Part shown: positions 8,560 through 17,796 of the stretch, piece after piece
Layout: every line of letters begins with the position of its first letter
Position numbering within the stretch: position 1 is the first letter of the stretch
Origin: Actinomycetota bacterium
GTDB lineage: Bacteria > Actinomycetota > Thermoleophilia > RBG-16-64-13
DNA length: 64,000 nt
Assembly (NCBI GenBank): GCA_012523095.1
Contig: JAAYJE010000003.1
Location: 1-64,000 of the forward strand
Direction of reading: 5' to 3'
Position numbers and translations under genes: made by a program
Notes under the pieces: model-generated
Databases searched by the model: none
Told to the model about the DNA's origin: nothing
Seen by the model: only the letters and a program-made list of their open reading frames with translations

Positions 8560-10140
8560 CTAGTACCTCCACGAGCGTGTGCGGGCGGCCATCTGTTCGG
8601 CGCGCCCGGCCGCGGCCCAGGCGGAAGCGGACGTCCCCGGGGGGCACGTCACCACTGTCGTCGCCGACGGCGGTGCAGGCACGAGAGCAGCGGACGCCGA
8701 TGGTCCTTGCACCAGGCAGGCCTCTTCACCCGCACCCAGCAGGTCGGCCACGGCCGCCGTCAGCGCAACAAGCTCTTCGCGAGGACGCTCGGTCCGGTCG
8801 CGACGGGCGAAGAATTCCAGCGCCACCTGCGGGAAGAGGGCGTCCGAGATCAGGTCTTCTTCACTGAACCTGATCCCCAGTTCTTCCAGTTCAGTGCGCC
8901 GTTTGGGCAGCTCGGGTTCGAGCGAGTCGGCCGGACGCGTGGTTATGGGCGCTGCGTCTCCGATGCACAGTTCACGCACCTCTGGGTCGATGGGCGCCGG
9001 AGGTCGGCCGTAGAGTCCTTGCACGTAGGCCTTCGTCTCTTTGGTAATCATCTTATATCGGCCCATGATCACGTTCAGCGTCGCCTGTGTGCCCACGATC
9101 TGCGAGGTGGGAGTGACCAAGGGTGGGTAGCCCAGCTCCCGCCGCACCCGCGGCACCTCCTGGAGCACCTCCGGCATGAGCTCTAGGTGGCCCTGCTCTT
9201 TCAACTGAGACGAGAGATTCGAGATCATGCCGCCCGGGATCTGCCAAAGAAGCACCGCCGGGTCGACGGCTGTGAAGGCACTCTCGTAGGTCACGTATTT
9301 CTTTCGCACCTTGCGGAAGTATTCCGAGATGTCTTCCAGCACCCCGATATCCATGCCGGTAGCCCGGTCGGCGCCGGCCAGCGCCGCCACCATGGATTCA
9401 GTCGGGGGATGCGACGTACCCATAGACATCGACGAGATCGCGCAGTCGAGTATGTCGGCCCCCGCCTCCACCGCCTTCAGATAGGCCATGGAGGCCATGC
9501 CCGACGTGTAGTGGGAGTGCATGTGTAGGAGCACCTCCGGGTAGGCCTTCTTGAGCGCGCCGACCAGTTCGTAGGCGTCGTTGGGATCGAGAAGCCCGGC
9601 CATGTCTTTGACGCAGATGCTCTCCGCGCCCATCTCCACCAACCGGCCCGCGTAGTCAACGAAAGCAGGCACGTTGTGCACGGGACTCTTAGTGTAGCTG
9701 ATGGTGCCTTCCACCCACTTGCCGGTCTCCTTCACCGCCGCTATGGCCGCCGCCATATTGCGCGGGTCGTTGAGCGCGTCGAACACCCGGAAGACGTCTA
9801 TACCGGCCCGCGCCGCCAACCGGACGAACTCCCGCAGCACGTCGTCGGGATAGTTGCGGTAGCCCACCACGTTCTGACCCCGCAACAGCATCTGCAGCTT
9901 AGTGTCCGGCAGGGCGGCTTTGAGAGCGCGGACCCTCTCCCAGGGGTCCTCGTTCAAGAACCTCATCATGGAGTCGAAGGTGGCTCCGCCCCACATCTCG
10001 AGTGACCAATAGCCCGCCCGGTTCAGCTTATCCGCTATGGGCAGCATGTCTTCGGTGCGCATGCGCGTCGCGAGCAAAGACTGGTGCGCGTCGCGCAACA
10101 CGAGGTCGGTTATGTGGACAGGACCTGCAGAGGTCGGCAT
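8560..10140 (-). CDS. Pyruvate/oxaloacetate carboxyltransferase (transcarboxylase 5S / PycB / OadA alpha type)
   Basis: A 526-residue subunit that moves a carboxyl group between biotin and pyruvate. The start at 10140 (MPTSAGPVHITDL) is preferred because AGGAGG lies upstream and the family begins here. LRDAHQSLLATRM supplies the catalytic Asp, ICVKDMAG the lysine expected to be carbamylated, and LHMHSHYTSG the metal-binding histidines. The conserved C-terminal carboxyltransferase domain follows. There is no fused biotinyl domain; the carrier is the separate next gene. The membrane beta subunit of Na+-pumping decarboxylases is not nearby, which favours a soluble transcarboxylase (inference). 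Confidence 0.9.
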   Translation of the reverse strand: MPTSAGPVHITDLVLRDAHQSLLATRMRTEDMLPIADKLNRAGYWSLEMWGGATFDSMMRFLNEDPWERVRALKAALPDTKLQMLLRGQNVVGYRNYPDDVLREFVRLAARAGIDVFRVFDALNDPRNMAAAIAAVKETGKWVEGTISYTKSPVHNVPAFVDYAGRLVEMGAESICVKDMAGLLDPNDAYELVGALKKAYPEVLLHMHSHYTSGMASMAYLKAVEAGADILDCAISSMSMGTSHPPTESMVAALAGADRATGMDIGVLEDISEYFRKVRKKYVTYESAFTAVDPAVLLWQIPGGMISNLSSQLKEQGHLELMPEVLQEVPRVRRELGYPPLVTPTSQIVGTQATLNVIMGRYKMITKETKAYVQGLYGRPPAPIDPEVRELCIGDAAPITTRPADSLEPELPKRRTELEELGIRFSEEDLISDALFPQVALEFFARRDRTERPREELVALTAAVADLLGAGEEACLVQGPSASAALVPAPPSATTVVTCPPGTSASAWAAAGRAEQMAARTRSWRY

Positions 10141-10171
10141 GTGCGCACTGGCCTCCTGATTCTCGCAGTGA

Positions 10172-11632
10172 CTACAGCGGTATGTTCCCGTGCTTCTTGG
10201 GCGGACGGCCTTCGCGTTTAGAGGCACACGCTTCCAGCGCTGCTATCAAACGGGGTCTGGTCTCGACGGGCTCGATGACGTCATCGATATGCCCCGCGAC
10301 CGCAGCCGCATAGGGCGAGGCGGAGTCCTGCCGGTCAAGGGCCCCGGCCGGGAGTTCCCTTCCGATGCCCGCCGCGGGCCAGGCGAAGTTGAAGTCGGCC
10401 CGGGCCTGTTTGGAACCCATCACCTCGTAGCCCTCGCCGAAAGCCCTTCGCATCACCAAGCTCAACTTGGGGACCGTCGCCTCGCAATACGCGTACATGA
10501 GCTTCGCCGCGGCACGGACGGCCCCGGCATGCTCCTGCTCCTTGCCGGCCACAAAGCCGAGCGTGTCCACGAAGGTGACCACCGGCAGATTGAACCCGTC
10601 GCAGAAGCGCACGAAACGAGCCGCCTTTGTTGCTGCGTCGATGTTCAGACGTCCGTCGTGGTACGCGGACTGATTACCCACGATGCCCACCGGCCTCCCT
10701 CCCAACCGGGCGAACCCGGTGACGAGGTTCTGGGCCCAGTCGGAGGTGACTTCAAAGAACCGCCCCTCATCCACAACGTGAGCCACAATATCCCTCGCGT
10801 CACAGGGGTCGCCGGTGTCGCGGACCGCCAGAGCATCAAGCTCGGCGTCCATCCGGTCGGCGGGATCGAAAACATCCGAGCGCGGCGCCTCCTCCAGGTT
10901 GTTCTGCGGCAGATAAGAGAGCAGCCCCCGGATCATCTCGAGACACTCTTCCTCGTCGTCGGCGGCCAGGTGGGCAAGACCGCTCTTTTCGCTGTGTGTC
11001 CTTGCCCCGCCGAGCTCCTCGTAGGCCACCTGCCCTTCTCCCGCGCCCACCGCGCTCGCCCCTCCGGAGTCCCCGGCTCCGGCGTCAACATCCGCGACGA
11101 CGGGATCGGCCAGATACACGCGGCTCGCGCCCTTGACCATGATCACGAAGTCCGCCAGAGCCGGTGAAAGAGCCACAGATCCGGTGCATGGCCCCATCAC
11201 GGCGGCTATCTGCGGCACCAGCCCCGAGGCCATGATCTTGTGGAAGTAGAGTTCGGCGCATCGGCCAAGAGGGCCGGCGGCGGCCACGCCGGAATCGTAT
11301 AGGCCCACGAGAGGCGCGCCGTTCTTCATGGCCAAGTCGACCACTTTGACGGCTTTGCCGGCCAACGCGTCACCGGTTGTGTCGGAGGCGGCCTCTGCAT
11401 CCTGGGAGAATATGTAGACGTCGCGGCCTCCGATTTTTCCATGACCGGTAACGGCGCCGCGTGCGAAGACGTCGAGTTCTACGAACGTGCCGGTATCGAG
11501 GAGGAGCAGCACGCGCTCCCGAGCCGAGACGGAGCCGCTCCTGCGGCGCGCCTCGATCCACTCCGGCCCTCCGCTGTGGCGAGCCTCTCTCTTCAATCGG
11601 CGTAGGCGTTCCAGACTGTCATCGGCGCCCAT
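10172..11632 (-). CDS. Acyl-CoA carboxyltransferase (12S / PccB / MmdA family), divergent
   Basis: A 486-residue crotonase-fold carboxyltransferase, expected to act on methylmalonyl-CoA/propionyl-CoA. Family landmarks are RERVLLLLDTGTFVEL, EELGGARTHSEKSG, GVDI-type segment GRLNIDAATKAARFVRFCD, and PKLSLVMRRAFGEGYEVMG. It differs from relatives in three places. The first CoA-site loop reads YDSGVAAAGP (about 112-121) instead of DSGGARIQEG. A Gly/Ala-rich insert stands at about 181-200. The C-terminus lacks the usual MGPEGAVNI segment, making it some 30 residues short. It leads the three-gene operon with the 5S and biotin carrier genes. Confidence 0.82.
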   Translation of the reverse strand: MGADDSLERLRRLKREARHSGGPEWIEARRRSGSVSARERVLLLLDTGTFVELDVFARGAVTGHGKIGGRDVYIFSQDAEAASDTTGDALAGKAVKVVDLAMKNGAPLVGLYDSGVAAAGPLGRCAELYFHKIMASGLVPQIAAVMGPCTGSVALSPALADFVIMVKGASRVYLADPVVADVDAGAGDSGGASAVGAGEGQVAYEELGGARTHSEKSGLAHLAADDEEECLEMIRGLLSYLPQNNLEEAPRSDVFDPADRMDAELDALAVRDTGDPCDARDIVAHVVDEGRFFEVTSDWAQNLVTGFARLGGRPVGIVGNQSAYHDGRLNIDAATKAARFVRFCDGFNLPVVTFVDTLGFVAGKEQEHAGAVRAAAKLMYAYCEATVPKLSLVMRRAFGEGYEVMGSKQARADFNFAWPAAGIGRELPAGALDRQDSASPYAAAVAGHIDDVIEPVETRPRLIAALEACASKREGRPPKKHGNIPL

Positions 11633-11934
11633 TTGGGTAGCACCTCGTCTCCTTCACTGTCGGTCACGTCCTCCCGACCATGGCTGGCAGTCGACCGCGA
11701 CATATTACAGCCTGGGGCCCCTGCAGGGGAAGCCGGCCCGTAACCAGATAGGCCACGCCCCTCTCTGGGGCCGGGGCCCCGCAGGGGAAGTCGACCCCTC
11801 TGGGCGTCAGTGACACAGACGTGGACTGCAGGCTTCCGGTTCCTACCGACGCCATGTGACGCGCCTTCGGTGTACCATCGAAGATGGTGAGAAGCGAGCG
11901 AGGGGAATCGACATGCGCATGCTTCGCTTGATGA
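11633..11934. other. Gene-free gap between carboxyltransferase operon and hydrolase remnant
   Basis: About 300 bases with no supportable gene. Two imperfect GC-rich direct repeats (GGGGCCCCTGCAGGGGAAG at 11714-11732 and a close copy at 11773-11790) each contain a self-complementary core. They may be transcription-ending hairpins, but neither has a T-run. The 12S promoter should lie next to 11640 but I cannot pick it out. Confidence 0.5.
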
Positions 11935-12261
11935 CCGGCCGACAGACTCGCCCAGGAAGGATACCTGGTGCTCACCCTTGACTTCCGTGGCCACGGAGGA
12001 TCCGAGGTGGAGTTCAAAGGTCTCTCGGTCGAGGAGGCTATGCTTGGAGTCATGTTCCCCACACGCTTCATCGCCGCGGAGGGTGACACCGGAGCAGACA
12101 GCGCAAGGAGACCCCAGGAACTATCGGAAGGCAGCGGGGAATTGTATCTGGTTCCCGGCGACGACCACGGCACGGACCTTCTGAACGGCGAGGCGGCCGA
12201 CCAGGTCTGGAGTCTGTTGGTCGACTTCCTGGACGACCATCTCGATCCCACACAGCCGTAA
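11935..12261 (+). pseudogene. Alpha/beta hydrolase remnant with internal deletion
   Basis: The frame is open from just after a TGA at 11932 and reads DRLAQEGYLVLTLDFRGHG, the beta4 strand and oxyanion region of an alpha/beta hydrolase (dienelactone-hydrolase-like). It then jumps within ~20 residues to TRFIAAEGDTGADSA and LYLVPGDDHGTDLL, the acid and histidine part of the same fold. The N-terminal strands and the whole segment with the nucleophile elbow (GxSxG) are missing. The piece ends 12 bases before btuR. I read it as a gene eroded by deletions rather than a functional small protein. Confidence 0.72.
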
Positions 12262-12273
12262 GGAGGACGCATC

Positions 12274-12855
12274 GTGAGCACCCCCGAAGCCACCTCAGGC
12301 AGCGAAGCTGCACAGGCGAACGAGATCCGACGCCCAGGCTACGTAGTCGTCCTCACCGGCGACGGCAAGGGCAAGACCACCTCCGCGTTAGGGATGGCCG
12401 TGAGAGCGATCGGCCGGGGGCTGAGGGTGATGATGCTGCAGTTCCTCAAGGGCACCTGGACCTACGGTGAACTCGAGACCGCCAAGCGTTTGGCCCCCGA
12501 CCTCACCATCCGGCCCCTTGGCGAGGGCTTCGTCCACGTGGATCCCGAGAACCCCGATCCGAAGGACGTGGCCTGCGCGGAGCGGGCCTGGGAAGTGTGC
12601 AGGGAGACACTGTCCTCCGGAGACTACGACATGATCATCTTCGACGAGCTGAACACGACCATCTCGTACGGTCTTCTGCCGGTCGATGAGGTGATCGCCG
12701 TACTGAGAGAGCGCCCTCCCCAGGTGCATGTGGTCGTCACCGGCAGAGGCGCCCATCCCAAGATGGTCGAATACGCCGACCTCGTCACGGAGATGAAGGA
12801 GATCAAGCACCCTTTTCGGAACGGAGCGACCGCCCGCAAGGGCATAGAATACTAG
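12274..12855 (+). CDS. btuR: Cob(I)alamin adenosyltransferase (CobO/CobA/BtuR family)
   Basis: A 193-residue P-loop enzyme that adenosylates cob(I)alamin to coenzyme B12. The Walker A motif is GDGKGKTTSALG near residue 30. IIFDELNTTISYGLL and VVVTGRGAHPKMVEYADLVTEM are family signatures. The GTG at 12274 follows AAGGAGG with good spacing. The 12S/5S/1.3S genes lie 650 bases away. Adenosylcobalamin is the cofactor of methylmalonyl-CoA mutase, which would link this gene to the same propionate pathway. Confidence 0.95.
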   Translation: MSTPEATSGSEAAQANEIRRPGYVVVLTGDGKGKTTSALGMAVRAIGRGLRVMMLQFLKGTWTYGELETAKRLAPDLTIRPLGEGFVHVDPENPDPKDVACAERAWEVCRETLSSGDYDMIIFDELNTTISYGLLPVDEVIAVLRERPPQVHVVVTGRGAHPKMVEYADLVTEMKEIKHPFRNGATARKGIEY

Positions 12856-13289
12856 GAACATCCGCCCGAGCGTCGACCGTCCGACGATCATCGCTGCGCC
12901 CCGAACCTCCGCCTCGCTGTGTCGACGTCGCGTGCTATGCTGCACGCGTCGAGGCGAGCGGGAGGCGTCCGTGGACATATTGACCGTGCCCAGGCTTTCC
13001 ATCCCGGCGCAGAGGAATGTCTATACCCTGCTGCTTCCGAGGGCACCGGTGGAGCGGTTCAACCGGCTCCAGTCACGTGAGCCCTTCGACTCAGTCGGCT
13101 TCTGGTGGATGACTCACCATCGAAGTGTTACTTGCGCCCAAGGACCTCGGTATCCCGGCCGTCTCGGTCATCGCCCTAGCCATACCGATCTTGGAGGTGC
13201 TTGTGATGGCTGCAATCCTCTTCGGTATGTGATGGTTGTGGCGGTAGTAACGGGCGAAGCGTCGCGACACCGAACGCACGGAGTGACAT
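12856..13289 (+). other. Intergenic region with two weak small-ORF candidates
   Basis: No firm gene. A GTG at 12971 preceded by GGGAGG opens a frame starting VDILTVPRLSIPAQRN that runs into the EcsC gene; its later half looks non-coding. A separate 35-codon frame at 13125-13232 encodes one hydrophobic helix (VSVIALAIPILEVLVMAAIL), possibly a membrane micropeptide or the tail of a lost gene. A TATGCT near 12938 may be a -10 box. Confidence 0.35.
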
Positions 13290-14129
13290 ATGGTGCAGGA
13301 CGACATCATTGATATCATCGAGATCATCCCCCCGGGAGACGAGACGGCCTTCTCCGAAGAAGACCTGGACGCCCTTCGCGAAGCGAAATACAGGCTGGAA
13401 CACCCCAACCTGACCGCAAGATTGTCCGACATGGTGGGAAGACCCTTCGAGAGCGCGATCAGGAGACTGCCGGCCCGCTGGCACGAGACCATAACAATCG
13501 CCACGGAGACGGCTCTTCTCAAGGGACTGGAGTTCTCCCTCAAGACCATGGGGCAGGAGCGGCCGAAGCGATCTCGCGACCTGCTGCACAAAGCCTTGGC
13601 CACAGGCGCCGGGGCCCTCGGCGGAGCGGCAGGGGTGGTCGCTTTGTCCGTGGAACTACCCATCTCCACCTGCGTGATGCTCCGTTCCATCGCCGACATC
13701 GCCCGCGCCGAAGGCCACGATATCTCTGCGGTCGATGTCAAGCTGGCGTGTCTTGAAGTGTTCGCGCTGGGTGGAGACAGTACGGCCGACGACGCCGCCG
13801 AGACCGGCTACTGGGTGGTCCGCGGCGTCCTTTCCAAGTACGTCTCAGACGCCGCCGCCCACATCGCCAAGAGAGGTCTGACCGACAGTAGCGCCCCGGC
13901 TGTGGTGCGGCTGATCGCGCAGATCGCCGCCCGCTTCGGGGTAGTTGTGTCTGAACAGGCCGCGGCGACGGCCGTCCCGGTTGTCGGCGCGGTGACCGGC
14001 GGCGCGATCAACTACCTCTTCATCGACCACTTCCAGAACGTGGCAAAAGGGCATTTCATCATCAGACGGCTGGAGAAGAAATACGACGCCGCGGCGCTGC
14101 AGCGCGCCTACGAGGAACTGATCTTCTAG
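13290..14129 (+). CDS. EcsC-family protein
   Basis: A 279-residue protein of the EcsC family. Landmarks are LHKALATGAGALGGAAGVVALSVELP (about 97-122), ISTCVMLRSIADIARAEG, and PVVGAVTGGAINYLFIDHF close to the end. Two Gly/Ala-rich hydrophobic stretches suggest membrane association. EcsC in Bacillus lies beside an ABC transporter of unclear role. Here a deacetylase and an ABC exporter follow downstream on the same strand. The exact function is unknown. Confidence 0.85.
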   Translation: MVQDDIIDIIEIIPPGDETAFSEEDLDALREAKYRLEHPNLTARLSDMVGRPFESAIRRLPARWHETITIATETALLKGLEFSLKTMGQERPKRSRDLLHKALATGAGALGGAAGVVALSVELPISTCVMLRSIADIARAEGHDISAVDVKLACLEVFALGGDSTADDAAETGYWVVRGVLSKYVSDAAAHIAKRGLTDSSAPAVVRLIAQIAARFGVVVSEQAAATAVPVVGAVTGGAINYLFIDHFQNVAKGHFIIRRLEKKYDAAALQRAYEELIF

Positions 14130-14132
14130 CCC

Positions 14133-15353
14133 ATGAACGCGGCGACGCAGACGGACCGAAGACGCGACCGCGCCCGGGAGCGGCAGGCGCGGCGCCGCGC
14201 CCGCCTGGTGCGCCGGCTCCTCCTGCCCCTTCTCGCGCTCGTCGTGATCGCCGCCATCGTGGCGGGCGCCACTTTGGCGAGCCGCGGAGAGCCCACCGCC
14301 GCCTCTTCGCCCGTTGGGACCGGCTCGCTCGGTGCGATCGGCCCCGCCCCGTCCTCTTCAAGTCCCGCCGATGACCCTGAGTCCTCGTCCAGCGGAGACG
14401 GCGGCGCTACTTCGGGCCTCTCCGGTGCCACAGACGACACCGGCACGATCGACGACCCCGTCACTCCGGCCCGGGCCCGCGAGCTCATGGCCAACGAGAT
14501 GGGCCTGGTGCCTGTGCTCATGTACCACAAGATCGGCTACGATATCGTGCCTCCACCGCGACTCTGGCAGGACATACAGCAGCTGAGGGAGGCCGGGTTC
14601 TGGCCCGCCACGATCCGCGAGCTGGCGGAAGGACTGGCTGATATCCCGGCAGGCAAGAGCCCGGTGATCTTCACGTTCGATGATTCCAGCCCCACTCACT
14701 ATCGCATCCTCGAAGACGGCAGCATAGACTCCGACTCCGCCATGGGGATTATCAGGAACGCCGCCAAGACGGGCGAATGGGCGGTCAAGGCCACCTTCTT
14801 CCCTCTGATCGAGGTCAACGCCGCCAACACCCTGTTCGGGCAGCCCGAGTACGCCGATGAGAAGTTGCGTAACATGGTGGAGTGGGGTTGCGAGATCGGC
14901 AGCCATACACTGACCCACCCCGACTTGTCGGTTGCGTCCCCGGCCACCGTCGCCAAGGAGTTGGCCCTATCCCAGGCCAAGTTGGAGGCAAGGATCGGGG
15001 GTGGGTACGAGGTCTTCACCCTCTCCCCTCCGTACGGCGAGTATCCGAACGATGTATCCGTCCTGCTCTCGGGGGAATACGAAGGCGTGAGCTACAAGTA
15101 CAAAGCGGTGGTCCTGGCCGGAGGTGAGAGCGGCCCGTCGCCGTTCTCGAGCAAGTTCGACCCCATCCGGATCCCGCGCATAACCGCCTATCCGAAGAAC
15201 ACCGTGCCGAACCTCATCCAGTTCTTCGAGAGCCACCCCCGTCTCCGATACGTGTCCGACGGCGACCCGGACACCATCTCCCTTCCTTCGGACTTGGCGG
15301 AATCTCTTGGCGCGCCGCGAACCGACCTCACACAGAGCATCGTCCGCTACTGA
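14133..15353 (+). CDS. Membrane-anchored polysaccharide deacetylase (NodB domain)
   Basis: A 406-residue protein with an Arg-rich cytoplasmic start, one membrane helix (about residues 29-50), a Ser/Gly-rich linker to ~100, then a NodB-type carbohydrate esterase domain. VIFTFDDSS holds the catalytic and metal Asp pair, EIGSHTLTHPDL the metal histidines, and LSPPYGEYP the next motif. It should remove acetyl groups from a cell-surface glycan outside the membrane. It starts three bases after the EcsC gene and is probably co-transcribed. Confidence 0.9.
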   Translation: MNAATQTDRRRDRARERQARRRARLVRRLLLPLLALVVIAAIVAGATLASRGEPTAASSPVGTGSLGAIGPAPSSSSPADDPESSSSGDGGATSGLSGATDDTGTIDDPVTPARARELMANEMGLVPVLMYHKIGYDIVPPPRLWQDIQQLREAGFWPATIRELAEGLADIPAGKSPVIFTFDDSSPTHYRILEDGSIDSDSAMGIIRNAAKTGEWAVKATFFPLIEVNAANTLFGQPEYADEKLRNMVEWGCEIGSHTLTHPDLSVASPATVAKELALSQAKLEARIGGGYEVFTLSPPYGEYPNDVSVLLSGEYEGVSYKYKAVVLAGGESGPSPFSSKFDPIRIPRITAYPKNTVPNLIQFFESHPRLRYVSDGDPDTISLPSDLAESLGAPRTDLTQSIVRY

Positions 15354-15556
15354 ATCAGGCCGGCGGGCCGTCCGAGTGGGCCCTCCGGGGGCCTTTCTCG
15401 CCGGGTCGGCGGGCCACCCCGGCGACATATCCAGCGGTAGGCGCCCACGGGCCGTCCGGCTTCGGGTCGTCGCGCTCGGTTATACTTGGAGCCGTCCCAC
15501 AGATGCCGCCGATGCGCCTGGTGGCAGCGTCCACACCGATCCGGGGGCTCGGAAGC

Positions 15557-16601
<1,045 letters not shown>

Positions 16602-16609
<8 letters not shown>

Positions 16610-17789
16610 GACCTGGCTCATCGCCCGCCAGGAGTACCTCAAGAACGTCCGCAGGCGTAGCTTCCTTCTGGTGACGTTCGGCCTGCCTGTGATGATGCTT
16701 GTGCTGATGGGCATCAGCATCCTCTCCTCCATCCGCACGAGCGATGCGTCCACTCTGGGCTATGTGGACAAAGGCGGAGTCCTATCCGCCACGGTGGACG
16801 ACCCTGGGTTCCAGTCCTTCGCAGGCACTGAGGAGGCGATAGCCGCCTTGCAGGATAAGCTGATCCAAGGCTTCTACGTAGTGGCGCCCGGCTATGCCGA
16901 GACCGGCGAGATAGAACTGTTCTATTGGGACCGCCAACCCGGCGCCGGCCTGCAGGAACGCTTCGATGCGTTCCTCAGGGACAACCTGGTAGGATCGCTC
17001 CCGCCCGACGTGGCGACTCGCGCCCTCGCCGGCCCCCAGGATCTGGTGGTCGGCACCGCCGACGGCAGCAGGGAGAGCGGCTCGGCCGGCCTTCTCAGCC
17101 TCGTGCTCCCCTTTGCGCTGGGGCTTTTCATCTCATTCGCGCTCATGTGCTCGGCCGGCTACCTGCTGCGCGCGGTCACCGACGAGAAGGAGAACCGTAC
17201 CATCGAGATCGTGACCACGTCGGTCTCCCCCAAGGAGTTCATCGTCGGGAAAGCGGCGGGCTTGGTGGGTGTGGCTCTGACCCAGGTGGTCTTGTGGGCC
17301 GTGGTCATCGTCGCGGGGCTTGCCGTGGTGTCGCTCTTCACGGACGCCTTGAGCGGCATCGCCATCTCCTGGGGCCTGATCGGGGTCCTGGCGGCTTTTT
17401 TCGTGCCCCTCTTCGTCCTGGCCGTAGCCTTGGTGGTCACCCTGGGAGTGGCGGTAGCCGACGCCCGACAAGGCCAGCAGCTGGTAGGCGCCTTCAACGT
17501 GCTTTTCCTTCTTCCGCTGTTCTTCTCGCCGCTTCTGGGCAGCAACCCCGATGGGCCGTTAATGGTCTTCCTTACGTTGTTCCCCACCACGTCACTGCTC
17601 ACCATCGCCGTCCGCTGGGGCGCGACGATCATCCCCCTGTGGCAGATCATCGTGAGCTGGGCGATCCTCGTAACATGCGCGGGGTTCGGATTCTGGCTCG
17701 CCCCCCGGGTGTTCCGCCAGGGGATGTTGCGGTACGGCAAACGCATGAGCCTCCGAGGAGTCATCGCGGCCGTCCGGGCGCCGGGGTGA
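16602..17789 (+). CDS. ABC-2 type permease, NatB-like (first of two)
   Basis: A 395-residue membrane protein: one N-terminal helix (about 20-42), a ~130-residue external region, then five to six helices from ~165 to ~385. The DEKENRTIEIVTTSVSP loop after the second helix is typical of ABC-2/NatB permeases. It overlaps the ATPase gene and is seven bases from the second permease, so the three genes form one exporter. Confidence 0.87.
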
Positions 17790-17796
17790 CAGCCAC

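Noticed and set aside
11714..11790. Remnant of an insertion sequence
   Set aside because: Two short GC-rich repeats only; no transposase fragment and no target-site duplication.
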